Source: Micromonospora saelicesensis (GTDB lineage Bacteria > Actinomycetota > Actinomycetes > Mycobacteriales > Micromonosporaceae). Taken from it: DNA of 64,000 nucleotides. The stretch is taken from contig NZ_FMCR01000001.1 of assembly GCF_900091575.1 (NCBI RefSeq), positions 310,001 through 374,000 of the forward strand. Direction: 5' to 3'. Shown here in pieces: positions 1 to 8,734 of the stretch (the first letter of the stretch is position 1; every line of letters begins with the position of its first letter). A model generated the notes under the pieces. It saw only the letters and a program-made list of their open reading frames with translations. It did no database searches and was not told the origin of the DNA. The position numbers and the translations under genes were made by a program.

Positions 1-456
1 CACCCTTTTCCCGAACCAGTCGGCGACGACGTCGAACGCCGCTTGCTTGCCCAAGGCTTCGATCAGCCGTCAATTCAGCCCTTCGGCGTGCACGGACTCT
101 CCGTGGGCTACGCCAGTTGGGCGGGCATGGCCTACCACGCGCTCTCCCCCGAGCAGGCCCTCGTGATTGACGACCTGGTGTCCTGTGAGGTCGACGTGCA
201 GATGCTCTGGGCCTACTGCCGTCACATTCAGCGTCAGGTCGAGGATGGGCAAGACCCGGCGATGCCACGCGAGTTTGGATGGCGCTTCCTCCGTGCTGCC
301 CACTCACGGTTGACGACGGCCAGAGCACGTGAGACATCGCAGCACTGCATGATGCGCGAGGCGGCGCTCTCAACGAGCGGCCTACCGGAACGTCTGACGC
401 AGGCTCAGACAGCCCTTCGCGAGACCGCCGCGTTGAGTGGCAGAGTCAACACATGA
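1..456 (+). CDS. 3' end of an unrecognised gene (partial)
   Basis: The reading frame is open from the first base of the window, so the true start lies outside; a TTG at 43 is only an internal candidate. At least 151 residues are visible, hydrophilic and mostly helical in character, with a core around WAYCRHIQRQVEDG and EFGWRFLRAAHSRL. I do not recognise a named domain. From memory such C-terminal parts occur in actinobacterial helix-turn-helix regulators, with the DNA-binding part upstream, but that cannot be checked here. The stop overlaps the ATG of the next gene (ATGA), so the two are probably cotranscribed and translationally coupled. Confidence 0.6.
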   Translation, partial: HPFPEPVGDDVERRLLAQGFDQPSIQPFGVHGLSVGYASWAGMAYHALSPEQALVIDDLVSCEVDVQMLWAYCRHIQRQVEDGQDPAMPREFGWRFLRAAHSRLTTARARETSQHCMMREAALSTSGLPERLTQAQTALRETAALSGRVNT

Positions 457-992
457 GCGAGAAGCGTGCTGCCCTGATCGTCGTCGACATGCAGAACGGC
501 TTCATCAACGACCGCAGCCGAGGCGTCATCCAAAAGGTCGTCGAGCTGGTCGAGTACTGGGAGGCGACCGGACGACCTGTGGTGTTCACCCGCTATCACA
601 ACTACCCCGGTAGCCCGTTCGAGCGATTGATCCACTGGTCCTCGGTGCAGCACCCGCCCGAGACTGACATCGTGCCCGAGCTGGCGCAGCACGTGAGTCG
701 CGCACGAGCGGTGATTGACAAGAGGATCTATTCGTATTTCTCCTCTGAGGGTGCCGCATTGACGGATCAAGAGGGGTGGACCGACCTGGTGTTCTGTGGC
801 GTGGCGACGGAGAGTTGCGTGCTCAAGTCGGCGGTTGACGCCTTCGAACGCGACCTGACACCGTGGCTCGTGACCGATGCGTCCGCCAGCCACGGCGGAC
901 AACCCGCACACGAGGCCGGCCTGCTAGTTGCGCGTCGGTTCATCGGTGCCGGGCAGCTGCTCCCTAGCGACGACGTGAGCGTCAGAGTCTGA
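453..992 (+). CDS. isochorismatase-family cysteine hydrolase
   Basis: A 179-residue protein of the isochorismatase-like hydrolase family, which cleaves small amides or vinyl ethers in the cytoplasm. The family's catalytic triad is visible: Asp12 in VVDMQNG, Lys90 in VIDKR and Cys122 in ATESCV, and the length is normal. The substrate cannot be told from sequence; nicotinamide, isochorismate and other amides are all used by relatives. Its ATG overlaps the preceding stop, and a flavoprotein gene follows 67 bases later, so the three genes may form one unit. Confidence 0.85.
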   Translation: MSEKRAALIVVDMQNGFINDRSRGVIQKVVELVEYWEATGRPVVFTRYHNYPGSPFERLIHWSSVQHPPETDIVPELAQHVSRARAVIDKRIYSYFSSEGAALTDQEGWTDLVFCGVATESCVLKSAVDAFERDLTPWLVTDASASHGGQPAHEAGLLVARRFIGAGQLLPSDDVSVRV

Positions 993-1059
993 GAGGCGGG
1001 GCGGCGGCCCAGCCCATATCCGCTCGCTGCACGTCGGCCGGCTCGGGCAGACTGCGGGC

Positions 1060-1572
1060 ATGACGGAGCGCCCCGTGCTGTATCTGGTCGTCTGCGCCGC
1101 CGGCCCAGCGGAAGACATCGACGAGCTGGTAGACCTGCTGATCGCCGACGGCTGGCGAGTGTGCATGATCGTCAGCCCGACGGCAGCTCTGTGGCTCGAC
1201 CGGGCGGCGTTGGAAGGTAAGACTGGCTATCTCGTCCGTGTGGAGTGGCGGATGCCTGGCGACCCGGAACCGCACCCGCCAGCCGATGTTGTGTTGGCCG
1301 TGCCTGTCACGTTCAACACGGTGACGAAGTGGGCGCTGGGCATCAACGACACGTTGGCACTGGGCATCCTCAACGAGTCGCTGGGCGCGGACCTACCGAT
1401 CTTTGCCTTTCCACACGTCAAGGCGGAGTTGGCCGCCCACCCGGCGTACGCCGGCCGCGTGGCGGTTCTGCGCGCTGCAGGCGTCGTCGTCGTTGACGGG
1501 AATGTGCTCAACCCTGTACTCGGGCCGGACCGTTGGGGCTTGGTCATCGAGGCCCTCCGCTCGGCTCGATAA
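1060..1572 (+). CDS. flavoprotein (HFCD/phosphopantothenoylcysteine decarboxylase-like)
   Basis: A 170-residue protein resembling the homo-oligomeric flavin-containing Cys decarboxylase fold. The N-terminus LYLVVCAAGPA replaces the usual flavin-loop region, a PVTFNTVTKWALGI stretch (about 87-100) matches the PxxxNT/KxxxGI region of the family, and GADLPIFAFPHVK follows. Members bind FMN and decarboxylate peptidyl-cysteine or phosphopantothenoylcysteine, but this short stand-alone form is common in actinomycetes without a known substrate. It sits close behind the cysteine hydrolase on the same strand. Start ATG chosen because it begins the conserved beta strand. Confidence 0.7.
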   Translation: MTERPVLYLVVCAAGPAEDIDELVDLLIADGWRVCMIVSPTAALWLDRAALEGKTGYLVRVEWRMPGDPEPHPPADVVLAVPVTFNTVTKWALGINDTLALGILNESLGADLPIFAFPHVKAELAAHPAYAGRVAVLRAAGVVVVDGNVLNPVLGPDRWGLVIEALRSAR

Positions 1573-2024
1573 TTACAGGTCCTATTCCCTGATGAGGGCG
1601 AGCCACCCAACCGAGGCGGGCGACTTCGGCAGGCCCCGCTCCGCTGGGCCGCGTCGAAAAAGAGCCAGGTGAGGTAATGAACGTTGAGCTGCTCGCGTTA
1701 CAAGGGCTGCTTCGAAGCAACAGCTAAGCCGGTCACCGAATGTTCGGGTGCGACGGCGTAAGAGGGGATCCACATCACCATGCCTCAAGGTAACCGAGGC
1801 GGAACCTGCGCCAATTTCCTCTGATTGGAACCGGTGGCCCACGGACAAGGAACAGCTACTCATGCCGCGCGTCCGTCGCCACGAAGCTGGAGCCGTACGG
1901 GCTTGGTAACGATCGGCACGCCACGTCAAGCATCCCAACTCCCGGTCTTGCCACAACCCGACGTTGATCGATCGTGGCCCAGGGTTATCCGCGCCCCGGC
2001 GCGCATGGTCTGGAATGTTAGCCG
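1573..2024. other. intergenic stretch, no gene supported
   Basis: About 450 bases without a convincing gene. Base composition drops toward the island that follows. Open frames exist on both strands but lack codon bias, start signals or recognisable protein sequence. The stretch may be the left border of the low-GC block; I found no terminal repeats or transposase pieces. Confidence 0.5.
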
Positions 2025-2603
2025 ATGATGAGACATAATCTCAACGTGAAACTACCGCAAACGTTCAAAAGAACATTCGGACGGCGACGCGTTGACTTCT
2101 CTGAAATCCGGTCGAGCCTCTGGTCACCTGCACCTGAAGAGCCGAATAGCATATCCCTCCAAAACCAGAACCTCATCCTCGAACAGTACAAGATCTATGT
2201 TGAGATGGCCGACCGCGTCAGCGCCCGGCGGGGCCTAGCCAATACTTTCTTCTTGACACTGAACACTGCGGCAGCGTCCATCGGTGGATGGTTCAATACA
2301 TCGCTGCAAGGCCAAACGAGGTCAACGTTAGCTCTACTTCTGTTCGTACTTCTAGTACAGACGGCCGGGTGGTACGCCACCCTCCGTTCCTATCGCCAGC
2401 TAAATTCGGCGAAATTTCGGGTAATCGGTGCGCTAGAAGAGAGGCTTCCCGCGTCTCCCTACTGGCGAGCGGAGTGGAAAGCGCTCAAAGGCGGCGCAGA
2501 TAAGGGTCTCTACTGGCCGATGACGCGACTTGAGCAATGGGTTCCGATTGCCTTCTCTATCGCCTACATTATCCTATTCGTAACGACGCTCACGGGCAGA
2601 TAG
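2025..2603 (+). CDS. RipA-like octameric membrane protein (8xMP family)
   Basis: A 192-residue protein with two hydrophobic segments in the middle (about 74-90, LANTFFLTLNTAAASIGG, and 99-116, TLALLLFVLLVQTAGWYA) and a third at the C-terminus (about 172-189). The blocks EQYKIYVEMADRVSARR, LRSYRQLNSAKF and the Trp-rich stretch after residue 145 match what I recall of the RipA/8xMP family, which is related to the SLATT effectors predicted to form pores in defence systems. The gene is AT-richer than its surroundings, suggesting transfer. It is convergent with the ATPase gene downstream, the stops being 23 bases apart, so the pair is not an operon. Start could be either of two adjacent ATGs. Confidence 0.65.
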   Translation: MMRHNLNVKLPQTFKRTFGRRRVDFSEIRSSLWSPAPEEPNSISLQNQNLILEQYKIYVEMADRVSARRGLANTFFLTLNTAAASIGGWFNTSLQGQTRSTLALLLFVLLVQTAGWYATLRSYRQLNSAKFRVIGALEERLPASPYWRAEWKALKGGADKGLYWPMTRLEQWVPIAFSIAYIILFVTTLTGR

Positions 2604-2626
2604 GAGTATCACCTAGAAACACGGAA

Positions 2627-4987
2627 TCATTCCTCTCTAATTTCAAGGTAGGGGCGGTATGCCGGATGAATTTCGAACCTTCTCGGCCTGCGGGAAGTCT
2701 TAGTCAGCTTCCGGGCCAGAACATCCGCTTTCTTCATCTCCCCTTCGGTACCGCCATAGTCAAAGACCGAATCGCTAGTTTCCATCCCGAGAAAACCCAG
2801 CCGCCGAAGGACCCGAAGTAGTTGAGGTCTCTCGACATCTGTCGATGCAGCCTTCAAAATTCGAGTCAACTGAGGTTCGGTTAGGACTTTATTTTCGCCA
2901 GCAAATTCGAAGAGGATGGGCTCAAGAGCAATTTCCGCTGCAACTCCCTCAACCAACAGTGCCTCAAAGGCGAAAGCACTATACGTGGCTTCCGCCTCTA
3001 TGATGTCGGTCTCGTGAACGAGGTCGCGTTTCGCATTAGTTGCCCTCAACACAGCCGCGTTTGCGAAGAAAACGAGATCCCGCGGTCGGGGCTGAACACG
3101 CGAGAGCATGTAATCCCGAGCAGGAAGCCCTTTCACTGATCGGACAAACGCTTTCTCCCACAATTCGTTCGCACCTCGGGCGTGTGGCCGGGCTGCAAGG
3201 AATCGGTCTTCCAGCACCCTGGCAAGCAGCTCCGTGTCTCGCCATTCGATTTCCGTTGTTGTGATCTTGTCGGGCTCCCGAGCGTGATCACGCACATATG
3301 CGTATATGTCGCTCCTCAAGAAGACCGTCAAGGTGACGTTTACACTCGCTTTGCGAGATGTCTCCTTCTTGAACTCATCGACGACCCGTCCTACAACTGT
3401 CAGCAGACCCAATAGTAGGCGCGACAGAAGTTCAAGGTCGGCGCCTCTGTGCCAAGCCTTATCCAAGTTATCAACAAGAACAGCAATGCGCCGCCGCTCG
3501 TAGAGCGCATTACCAATCAATGTTCGAAGATTGCGGAGGGTGCCACCATATAGAGCAGCGTTCACCACCTTGCGGGACGACTCGACATCGCGCTCATCAA
3601 CGCCGGCTGCCAAAGCACTTTCAAGGGACTTGATTAAGCGCTCTAGTCTGATTGAAAAGCTGGCATCCACGCCCCGATGTTCCAGATCGAGGCATTCTTT
3701 AAGATTCTCGAGAGGCGATCCAGTCGGAATACCAGCTGGCCGCCTTTCTGCCTCTTCGACCGCCCGCGCTGCAATTTCTGTGTACAGCAGATACTTCCAT
3801 AGGCCCTCGATCAAGTAGTCGCCTAGGTGCCTTGACTCAATTTTTGCGAGAACTTCAAGCAATCCTTCCAGCTCGTAGCTTGCCGGCTTGATAACACAAA
3901 CCAGATTGCGGGCGTCGTTGCGAAGAGTCTCGGCTGCCTGAAGCATGTTCGCGGTTTTTCCGGTACCCTTCTTTCCCGTAAATATCGTAGCTGCCGCGTC
4001 GACGACGTCCCGGAAATCACGAGTTTCAACAAAGTAGTGATCGAGCCCGTCTTGATCACTTTCGGCAACATGGTTTCCAAAGCGCAGAGCCGCTAGCTCA
4101 ACATTCAAATGCTGGCGCACGCGGGTCGCCGCTCTTTGGCTTGGAGGCCGCAGGCCTTCCATCCATAATGCTGCTCGCTTTTCTAGATCGGCAGCGTTCT
4201 TGTAATCGAGAGCCAAATCCCGATAGTCGATTGCAGGACGAGTCGTGTCTTCGTGGGCGATCAACACCTCACGCCCAAGGCCTCGGGCTATACCAGCCAA
4301 AAGCGACGCTCGCGCGTTGGCAACGTCCGATAGAAATGCCCGGTCAGGTGTCATGTGAAATATTGCTACCTGAGAAGTGAACAGCTCCTCCGCAAACCAG
4401 GCGAGGGGGGCACTCCCATACTCATCAAAATCGACACTCTTAACGTCAAACTTGTCGTAAGAATCAAGAACGCGCGAGAGCCGTCTGCTCGGTTCATCTT
4501 CCTTGAAGCTCGGCATGTAGAATATCTTTGCGTCATCAGGGGGAGGAATTTCAGCGCCTCCCGTCAAGTCGTGCCAGAGAGGGAAGGAAGGATCCACCAG
4601 CAGCCGACGAATCCCTTCCGTTAGGTCGCCCGCATTACGATAGGACGTTGCACCGGTGGTCGTGAGTAGAGCGAAGTCCCTCAGAGCCTTTACGGCCCCC
4701 GAATCCTGACTGTCGATAAGAATCGCAACCCGCTTACGCTTGCCTATTGCAAGCCCGAGCTCGAATAGTACGTTATGACTGAGCGTTGAGAGTTCGAATA
4801 GACCAAGAGTACAGCTATCTATCGCCTTCTCAACCTCATGCACAATGAGACGACCATCAACAACCAGGTCCTCCCACGTGACGGAGTGCGCGACGCCGGG
4901 CCCGCGGGATAGGTTAAAAGCCACCTCTCGAATCGTTTCGCTGAGAACTACGGGGCGCTTGCTGTAGCCAAAGAATAGTAAATCCAC
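2627..4987 (-). CDS. TIR/deoxyribosyltransferase-like P-loop ATPase (Sll1717-like), putative defence protein
   Basis: I chose GTG at 4987 (786 residues) because AGGAG stands six bases upstream; a TTG at 5032 would add 15 residues without such a site. The N-terminus (about 1-135) looks like a nucleoside-2-deoxyribosyltransferase/TIR-type domain: LLFFGYSKRP at the start, then LFELGLAIGKRKRVAILID. A second similar unit seems to lie at about 155-275. An ATPase follows, with Walker A FTGKKGTGKT (to residue 345) and Walker B IAVLVDNLDK (Asp506), as in STAND/KAP-type NTPases. The C-terminal third is helical, of the kind that senses a trigger in STAND proteins. Overall it resembles the P-loop ATPase, Sll1717 family. 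A defence role (NAD-directed effector plus sensor ATPase) is inference from architecture and neighbours. Base composition is well below the window average. Confidence 0.7.
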   Translation of the reverse strand: MDLLFFGYSKRPVVLSETIREVAFNLSRGPGVAHSVTWEDLVVDGRLIVHEVEKAIDSCTLGLFELSTLSHNVLFELGLAIGKRKRVAILIDSQDSGAVKALRDFALLTTTGATSYRNAGDLTEGIRRLLVDPSFPLWHDLTGGAEIPPPDDAKIFYMPSFKEDEPSRRLSRVLDSYDKFDVKSVDFDEYGSAPLAWFAEELFTSQVAIFHMTPDRAFLSDVANARASLLAGIARGLGREVLIAHEDTTRPAIDYRDLALDYKNAADLEKRAALWMEGLRPPSQRAATRVRQHLNVELAALRFGNHVAESDQDGLDHYFVETRDFRDVVDAAATIFTGKKGTGKTANMLQAAETLRNDARNLVCVIKPASYELEGLLEVLAKIESRHLGDYLIEGLWKYLLYTEIAARAVEEAERRPAGIPTGSPLENLKECLDLEHRGVDASFSIRLERLIKSLESALAAGVDERDVESSRKVVNAALYGGTLRNLRTLIGNALYERRRIAVLVDNLDKAWHRGADLELLSRLLLGLLTVVGRVVDEFKKETSRKASVNVTLTVFLRSDIYAYVRDHAREPDKITTTEIEWRDTELLARVLEDRFLAARPHARGANELWEKAFVRSVKGLPARDYMLSRVQPRPRDLVFFANAAVLRATNAKRDLVHETDIIEAEATYSAFAFEALLVEGVAAEIALEPILFEFAGENKVLTEPQLTRILKAASTDVERPQLLRVLRRLGFLGMETSDSVFDYGGTEGEMKKADVLARKLTKTSRRPRRFEIHPAYRPYLEIREE

Positions 4988-5596
4988 TAAATTCTCCTGC
5001 CTGTCGTCGCCTTGCTTGTAGGATCGCTTCAATTCGCAGATGAGCTGCGGTTCGTCTTTTGAGGAGGGACGCGCGAGGCGGCGATAAATCCGCCAGGAGC
5101 CCGGCGAGGCGCAAATTCGATCAGCGGTCCGGTGATTTCAGATGCGCTACGAGAATTCTCGGCCGGGTTTGGATGAAGCTCGGCAAAACGGCCGGCCCCT
5201 CCGCGCCGAGACCGCGACACTTCTTTCGCGATGACCGTGGGCGGCAGTTTGAGCCCAACAAGCAACTCCGACCACCTCCCAACTAAGCGTGCCGGCGACG
5301 TTACCGGTAGGAGTCCTGCCAGCGGGACCCCTGACCTTCGCCTGTTTGGGCAGGCAGAGTTGGTCCGTTGGCGCTGTCAATAACCTGGGAGGTCGATAAC
5401 TCTGCGGTAGCATCTATTACCAGCGCTCTCTTTCCGCAGGTCAAACAGCGGCGCCGGCGCCTACCGTCAGATCGCGACGCGCCGCTCCTGAGTTGCTGAG
5501 GATCGCCGCCGGCCAGCGGATTGTCATCGATCCGACAGCTGCAGATACAATCTGCGGTGGGGCGCCGAAGCCAGTCGAAGTTGCTACGTTGCCTGA
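4988..5596. other. divergent intergenic region in the defence-like block
   Basis: About 600 bases between the minus-strand ATPase and the plus-strand helicase. No ORF in it shows protein-like sequence. It must contain promoters for both genes. Next to the helicase start TACGTT (5585-5590) stands six bases before the ATG, fitting a TANNNT -10 element for a leaderless transcript; I see no clear -35. Composition rises from AT-richer to GC-rich across the gap, so one edge of the transferred segment may lie here. Confidence 0.45.
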
Positions 5597-8500
5597 ATGA
5601 CGGATCTTGAGCGGGGTGTTTACGAGCACCTGTTCACTCGTGAGCTGGCCGGTCGCCTCCAGCACGTCGACCCCGCCCTGATCCAACGCCACAAACTCGA
5701 CCCCGCCGACGCCCACCAAACCCTCGCCCGCCACATCGCCACCCTGGCTGCCCGAGCCCTCCAGTCCCTCCCCAGCGGCGATGACAAGCTTCACCACCAG
5801 ATCGCAATGGCGAACCAGATCGCCGAAGCCATCGCCACCCTGAGCCCCAAGGCAGCGACCGATCAGGACCAGGTAACCGACACCAAGCATCTGCTCCACG
5901 CCATCGCCGCCCCACCAACCCCACCCGCGGGGCCCACCTTCCCGCAGCGTCCCACCACTCCCCTCTCCACCGGCGCCCTGCTGGTCAACGGCCGCCACCA
6001 GCCGCGCATAGGCCACGAGGTCAACCACGAGATGGCCTCCGCCGAGAGCGTCGATCTGCTCTGCGCGTTCATCAAGTGGTATGGCCTCCGCATCGTCGAG
6101 CCAGCCATCCGCGAGCTGATCGCCCGAGGCGGCAAGGTCCGCGTCATCACCACCACCTACCTCGGCGCGACGGATCAGCGAGCGCTGGACCGGCTCAAGG
6201 AACTCGGCGCAGAGGTCAAGGTGTCCTACGAGACGAGGACCACCCGCCTGCACGCCAAGGCGTGGCTGTTCCGCCGGGCCAACGGCACCACTACCGCGTA
6301 TGTCGGCTCGTCGAATCTGTCGAAGACCGCGCTGGTGGACGGCGTGGAGTGGAACGTGCGCATCTCGAACATGGAGCAACCGCACGTCATCGACACGTTC
6401 ACGGCGACGTTCGAGGACTACTGGAACGACCCCGCGTTCGAGGCGTACGACGCGACCAGGGATTCCGAACGGCTCCGGCATGCGTTGAGCGGGGAGCGCC
6501 GCGACGAGGCACCGACCGCGATCTCGAACCTGGACGTGCGCCCGTACCCCTATCAGGCCGAGATCCTGGCCGACCTGGACGCCGAGCGACTGGTGCACGG
6601 GCGGTGGCGCAACCTGGTGGTGATGGCGACCGGCACCGGCAAGACGGTGGTGGCCGCCCTCGACTACCGCCGGCTACACAGGGCGAAACGAGCCGACTCG
6701 CTGCTCTTCGTCGCTCATCAGGAGCAGATCCTGCGGCAGAGCCTGTCGACGTTCCGGCAGGTCATGGGGGATGGCAGCTTCGGCGAGACGCTGGTCGCGG
6801 GCGAGAAGCCGAACGGTTGGAAGCACGTCTTCGCCTCCATCCAGTCGCTGCACCGCCGCGAGGTCGACCCCGAGGCGTACGACATGGTGATCGTGGACGA
6901 GTTCCACCACGCGGAAGCGCCGACGTACACGCGACTGTTGGAGCGGCTGCGTCCCCGCGTACTCCTGGGCCTCACCGCGACCCCCGACCGGGCCGACGGC
7001 GGCGACGTGCGCCGGTGGTTCGACGGGCGCGCGGCCGTTGAGCTGCACCTGTGGGACGCGTTGGAGCGGCAGTTGCTGGCGCCGTTCCAGTATTTCGGGC
7101 TGCACGACGACGTGGACCTGTCGCACGTCACCTGGAAGCGCGGCCAGGGTTACGACCCGACGCAGCTAAGCACCATCTACACCGGCAACGATGCTCGGGC
7201 GCGGACGGTGCTGCGGGCGGTCCGCGAGAAGGTGGACGTCGGGCGGATGCGGGCGCTCGGGTTCTGCGTGAGCATCGGGCACGCCGAGTTCATGGCCGCC
7301 TGGTTCAGAAAGCACGGTGTCGAGGCGGCGGCGGTGACCTCAAAGGCCGGCACCGATCGGGCGGGGCTGTTGCGGGACTTCAAGGCCGGCAAGCTGCGGG
7401 TGCTCTTCACCGTGGACCTGTTCAACGAGGGCGTCGACCTGCCGATGGTCGACACGATCCTGATGCTGCGACCCACCGAGAGCGCCACGATCTTCCTGCA
7501 ACAGCTCGGCCGTGGCCTGCGCCTCGACGACGACAAGCCCTGCCTCACGGTGCTCGACTTCATCGGCGGGCAGCACGCCAACTTCCGCTTCGACCTGCGC
7601 TGGCGTGCCCTGACCGGGGTCAGCCGGCGGGCGATCACCGAAGCGGTACGCGACGACTTCCCGAGCCTGCCGAGCGGCTGCCACGTCGAACTGGATCGAG
7701 TGGCGAAGGAGGTAGTGCTCGCCAACCTGCGATCGGCACTGCCCACCTCAAAAGCCGGCCTCATTTCTGAGCTGCGGCAGCTCGGCGACGTCAGCCTCGC
7801 GACATTCCTCCGCGAGACGGGCCTGGAGATCGAGGACGTGTACCGATCGGCCAGCATCGGCGGCTGGACCGGGCTGCGTCGGCTCGCCGGCATCGAGACG
7901 TCCACACCTGGTCCCGATGACCGCGAGTTGGGCCGGGCCATCGGTCGCATGCTGCACACCGACGACGTCGACCGGCTAGAGCTGCTGACGAGGGTCGCGG
8001 CCGGACCGCCCGCGCCAGGCCAACAGGTGTACGCGGGCAGCAGCCGCCTGCTGGACATGCTGCACTTCAGCCTCTGGGGACCGAACGCCCCCCTCGCAAC
8101 GCGCGACGAACGGCTGGCACGACTGTGGAAGGAACCGGCCCGCTGCGCTGAGCTGCGGCAGGTCGCCGACGTGCTGCGGGACCGCATCCACCGGGTGACG
8201 CCGACCGCCGCTCAGGGTGCGGTGCCGCTGCGGGTGCACGCCCGGTACAGCCGCAACGAGGCGTGCGCGGCGTTCGGAATGCCCAACCCGGGGTCGCTGC
8301 GGGAGGGCGTGAAGTGGCTTGAGTCGGAGCGGGCGGACCTGTTCTTCGTCACGCTGGTCAAGTCGGAGCAGCACTACTCCCCCACGACCATGTACGCCGA
8401 CCGGGCCATCACCGAGACGCTGTTCCAGTGGGAGTCACAGAGCACCACCTCGTCGGCGTCGGCGACCGGGCAGCGGTACGTCAACCACGCGTCGCAGGGG

Positions 8501-8689
8501 TCGACGGTGCACCTGTTCGTGCGGGAGACAAAGGTGGCGGAGGGCGCCTTGGGCGTGCCGGCGTACCTATACGCCGGGCCAGTGACATACCGGCGGCACA
8601 GCGGGGATCGCCCGATGCGGATTGAGTGGGAGTTGGTACACCCGCTCCCCGCTGACCTCTATGCCGCAGCTCGAGCCATCGCGGCTTGA
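5597..8689 (+). CDS. PLD-nuclease/SF2 helicase of the DUF3427 type
   Basis: A 1,030-residue multidomain protein. After a helical N-terminus comes a phospholipase-D-like nuclease domain (about 125-285) with a single HxK motif RLHAKAWLF (His219, Lys221) and GSSNLS. Next is a superfamily 2 helicase core: ATGTGKT (344-350), VDEFHH (433-438), GLTATPDR, then QQLGRGLR near residue 635. The last 300 residues resemble DUF3427. Such proteins are found as single genes and inside defence islands, where they probably unwind and cut foreign DNA; that role is inferred. No Shine-Dalgarno precedes the ATG, and TACGTT six bases upstream suggests leaderless expression. Unlike the ATPase beside it, codon use is GC-rich. 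A fossil of a related gene lies at 10184-10283. Confidence 0.85.
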   Translation: MTDLERGVYEHLFTRELAGRLQHVDPALIQRHKLDPADAHQTLARHIATLAARALQSLPSGDDKLHHQIAMANQIAEAIATLSPKAATDQDQVTDTKHLLHAIAAPPTPPAGPTFPQRPTTPLSTGALLVNGRHQPRIGHEVNHEMASAESVDLLCAFIKWYGLRIVEPAIRELIARGGKVRVITTTYLGATDQRALDRLKELGAEVKVSYETRTTRLHAKAWLFRRANGTTTAYVGSSNLSKTALVDGVEWNVRISNMEQPHVIDTFTATFEDYWNDPAFEAYDATRDSERLRHALSGERRDEAPTAISNLDVRPYPYQAEILADLDAERLVHGRWRNLVVMATGTGKTVVAALDYRRLHRAKRADSLLFVAHQEQILRQSLSTFRQVMGDGSFGETLVAGEKPNGWKHVFASIQSLHRREVDPEAYDMVIVDEFHHAEAPTYTRLLERLRPRVLLGLTATPDRADGGDVRRWFDGRAAVELHLWDALERQLLAPFQYFGLHDDVDLSHVTWKRGQGYDPTQLSTIYTGNDARARTVLRAVREKVDVGRMRALGFCVSIGHAEFMAAWFRKHGVEAAAVTSKAGTDRAGLLRDFKAGKLRVLFTVDLFNEGVDLPMVDTILMLRPTESATIFLQQLGRGLRLDDDKPCLTVLDFIGGQHANFRFDLRWRALTGVSRRAITEAVRDDFPSLPSGCHVELDRVAKEVVLANLRSALPTSKAGLISELRQLGDVSLATFLRETGLEIEDVYRSASIGGWTGLRRLAGIETSTPGPDDRELGRAIGRMLHTDDVDRLELLTRVAAGPPAPGQQVYAGSSRLLDMLHFSLWGPNAPLATRDERLARLWKEPARCAELRQVADVLRDRIHRVTPTAAQGAVPLRVHARYSRNEACAAFGMPNPGSLREGVKWLESERADLFFVTLVKSEQHYSPTTMYADRAITETLFQWESQSTTSSASATGQRYVNHASQGSTVHLFVRETKVAEGALGVPAYLYAGPVTYRRHSGDRPMRIEWELVHPLPADLYAAARAIAA

Positions 8690-8699
8690 GCAACGAGCC

Positions 8700-8734
8700 A
8701 GCTCCTGTGCCGCTCTGGCGGCGGCACAGGAGCT
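8700..8734. terminator. bidirectional hairpin terminator
   Basis: Perfect 12-base arms (AGCTCCTGTGCC at 8700-8711 and its complement at 8723-8734), extended by two or three more pairs, around a short loop. It lies between two convergent genes and overlaps the stop codon of the minus-strand one, so it probably ends transcription from both sides. There is no T-run. Confidence 0.6.

Noticed and set aside
1582..1956. 124-residue minus-strand ORF
   Set aside because: No recognisable sequence, weak codon bias, no start signal.
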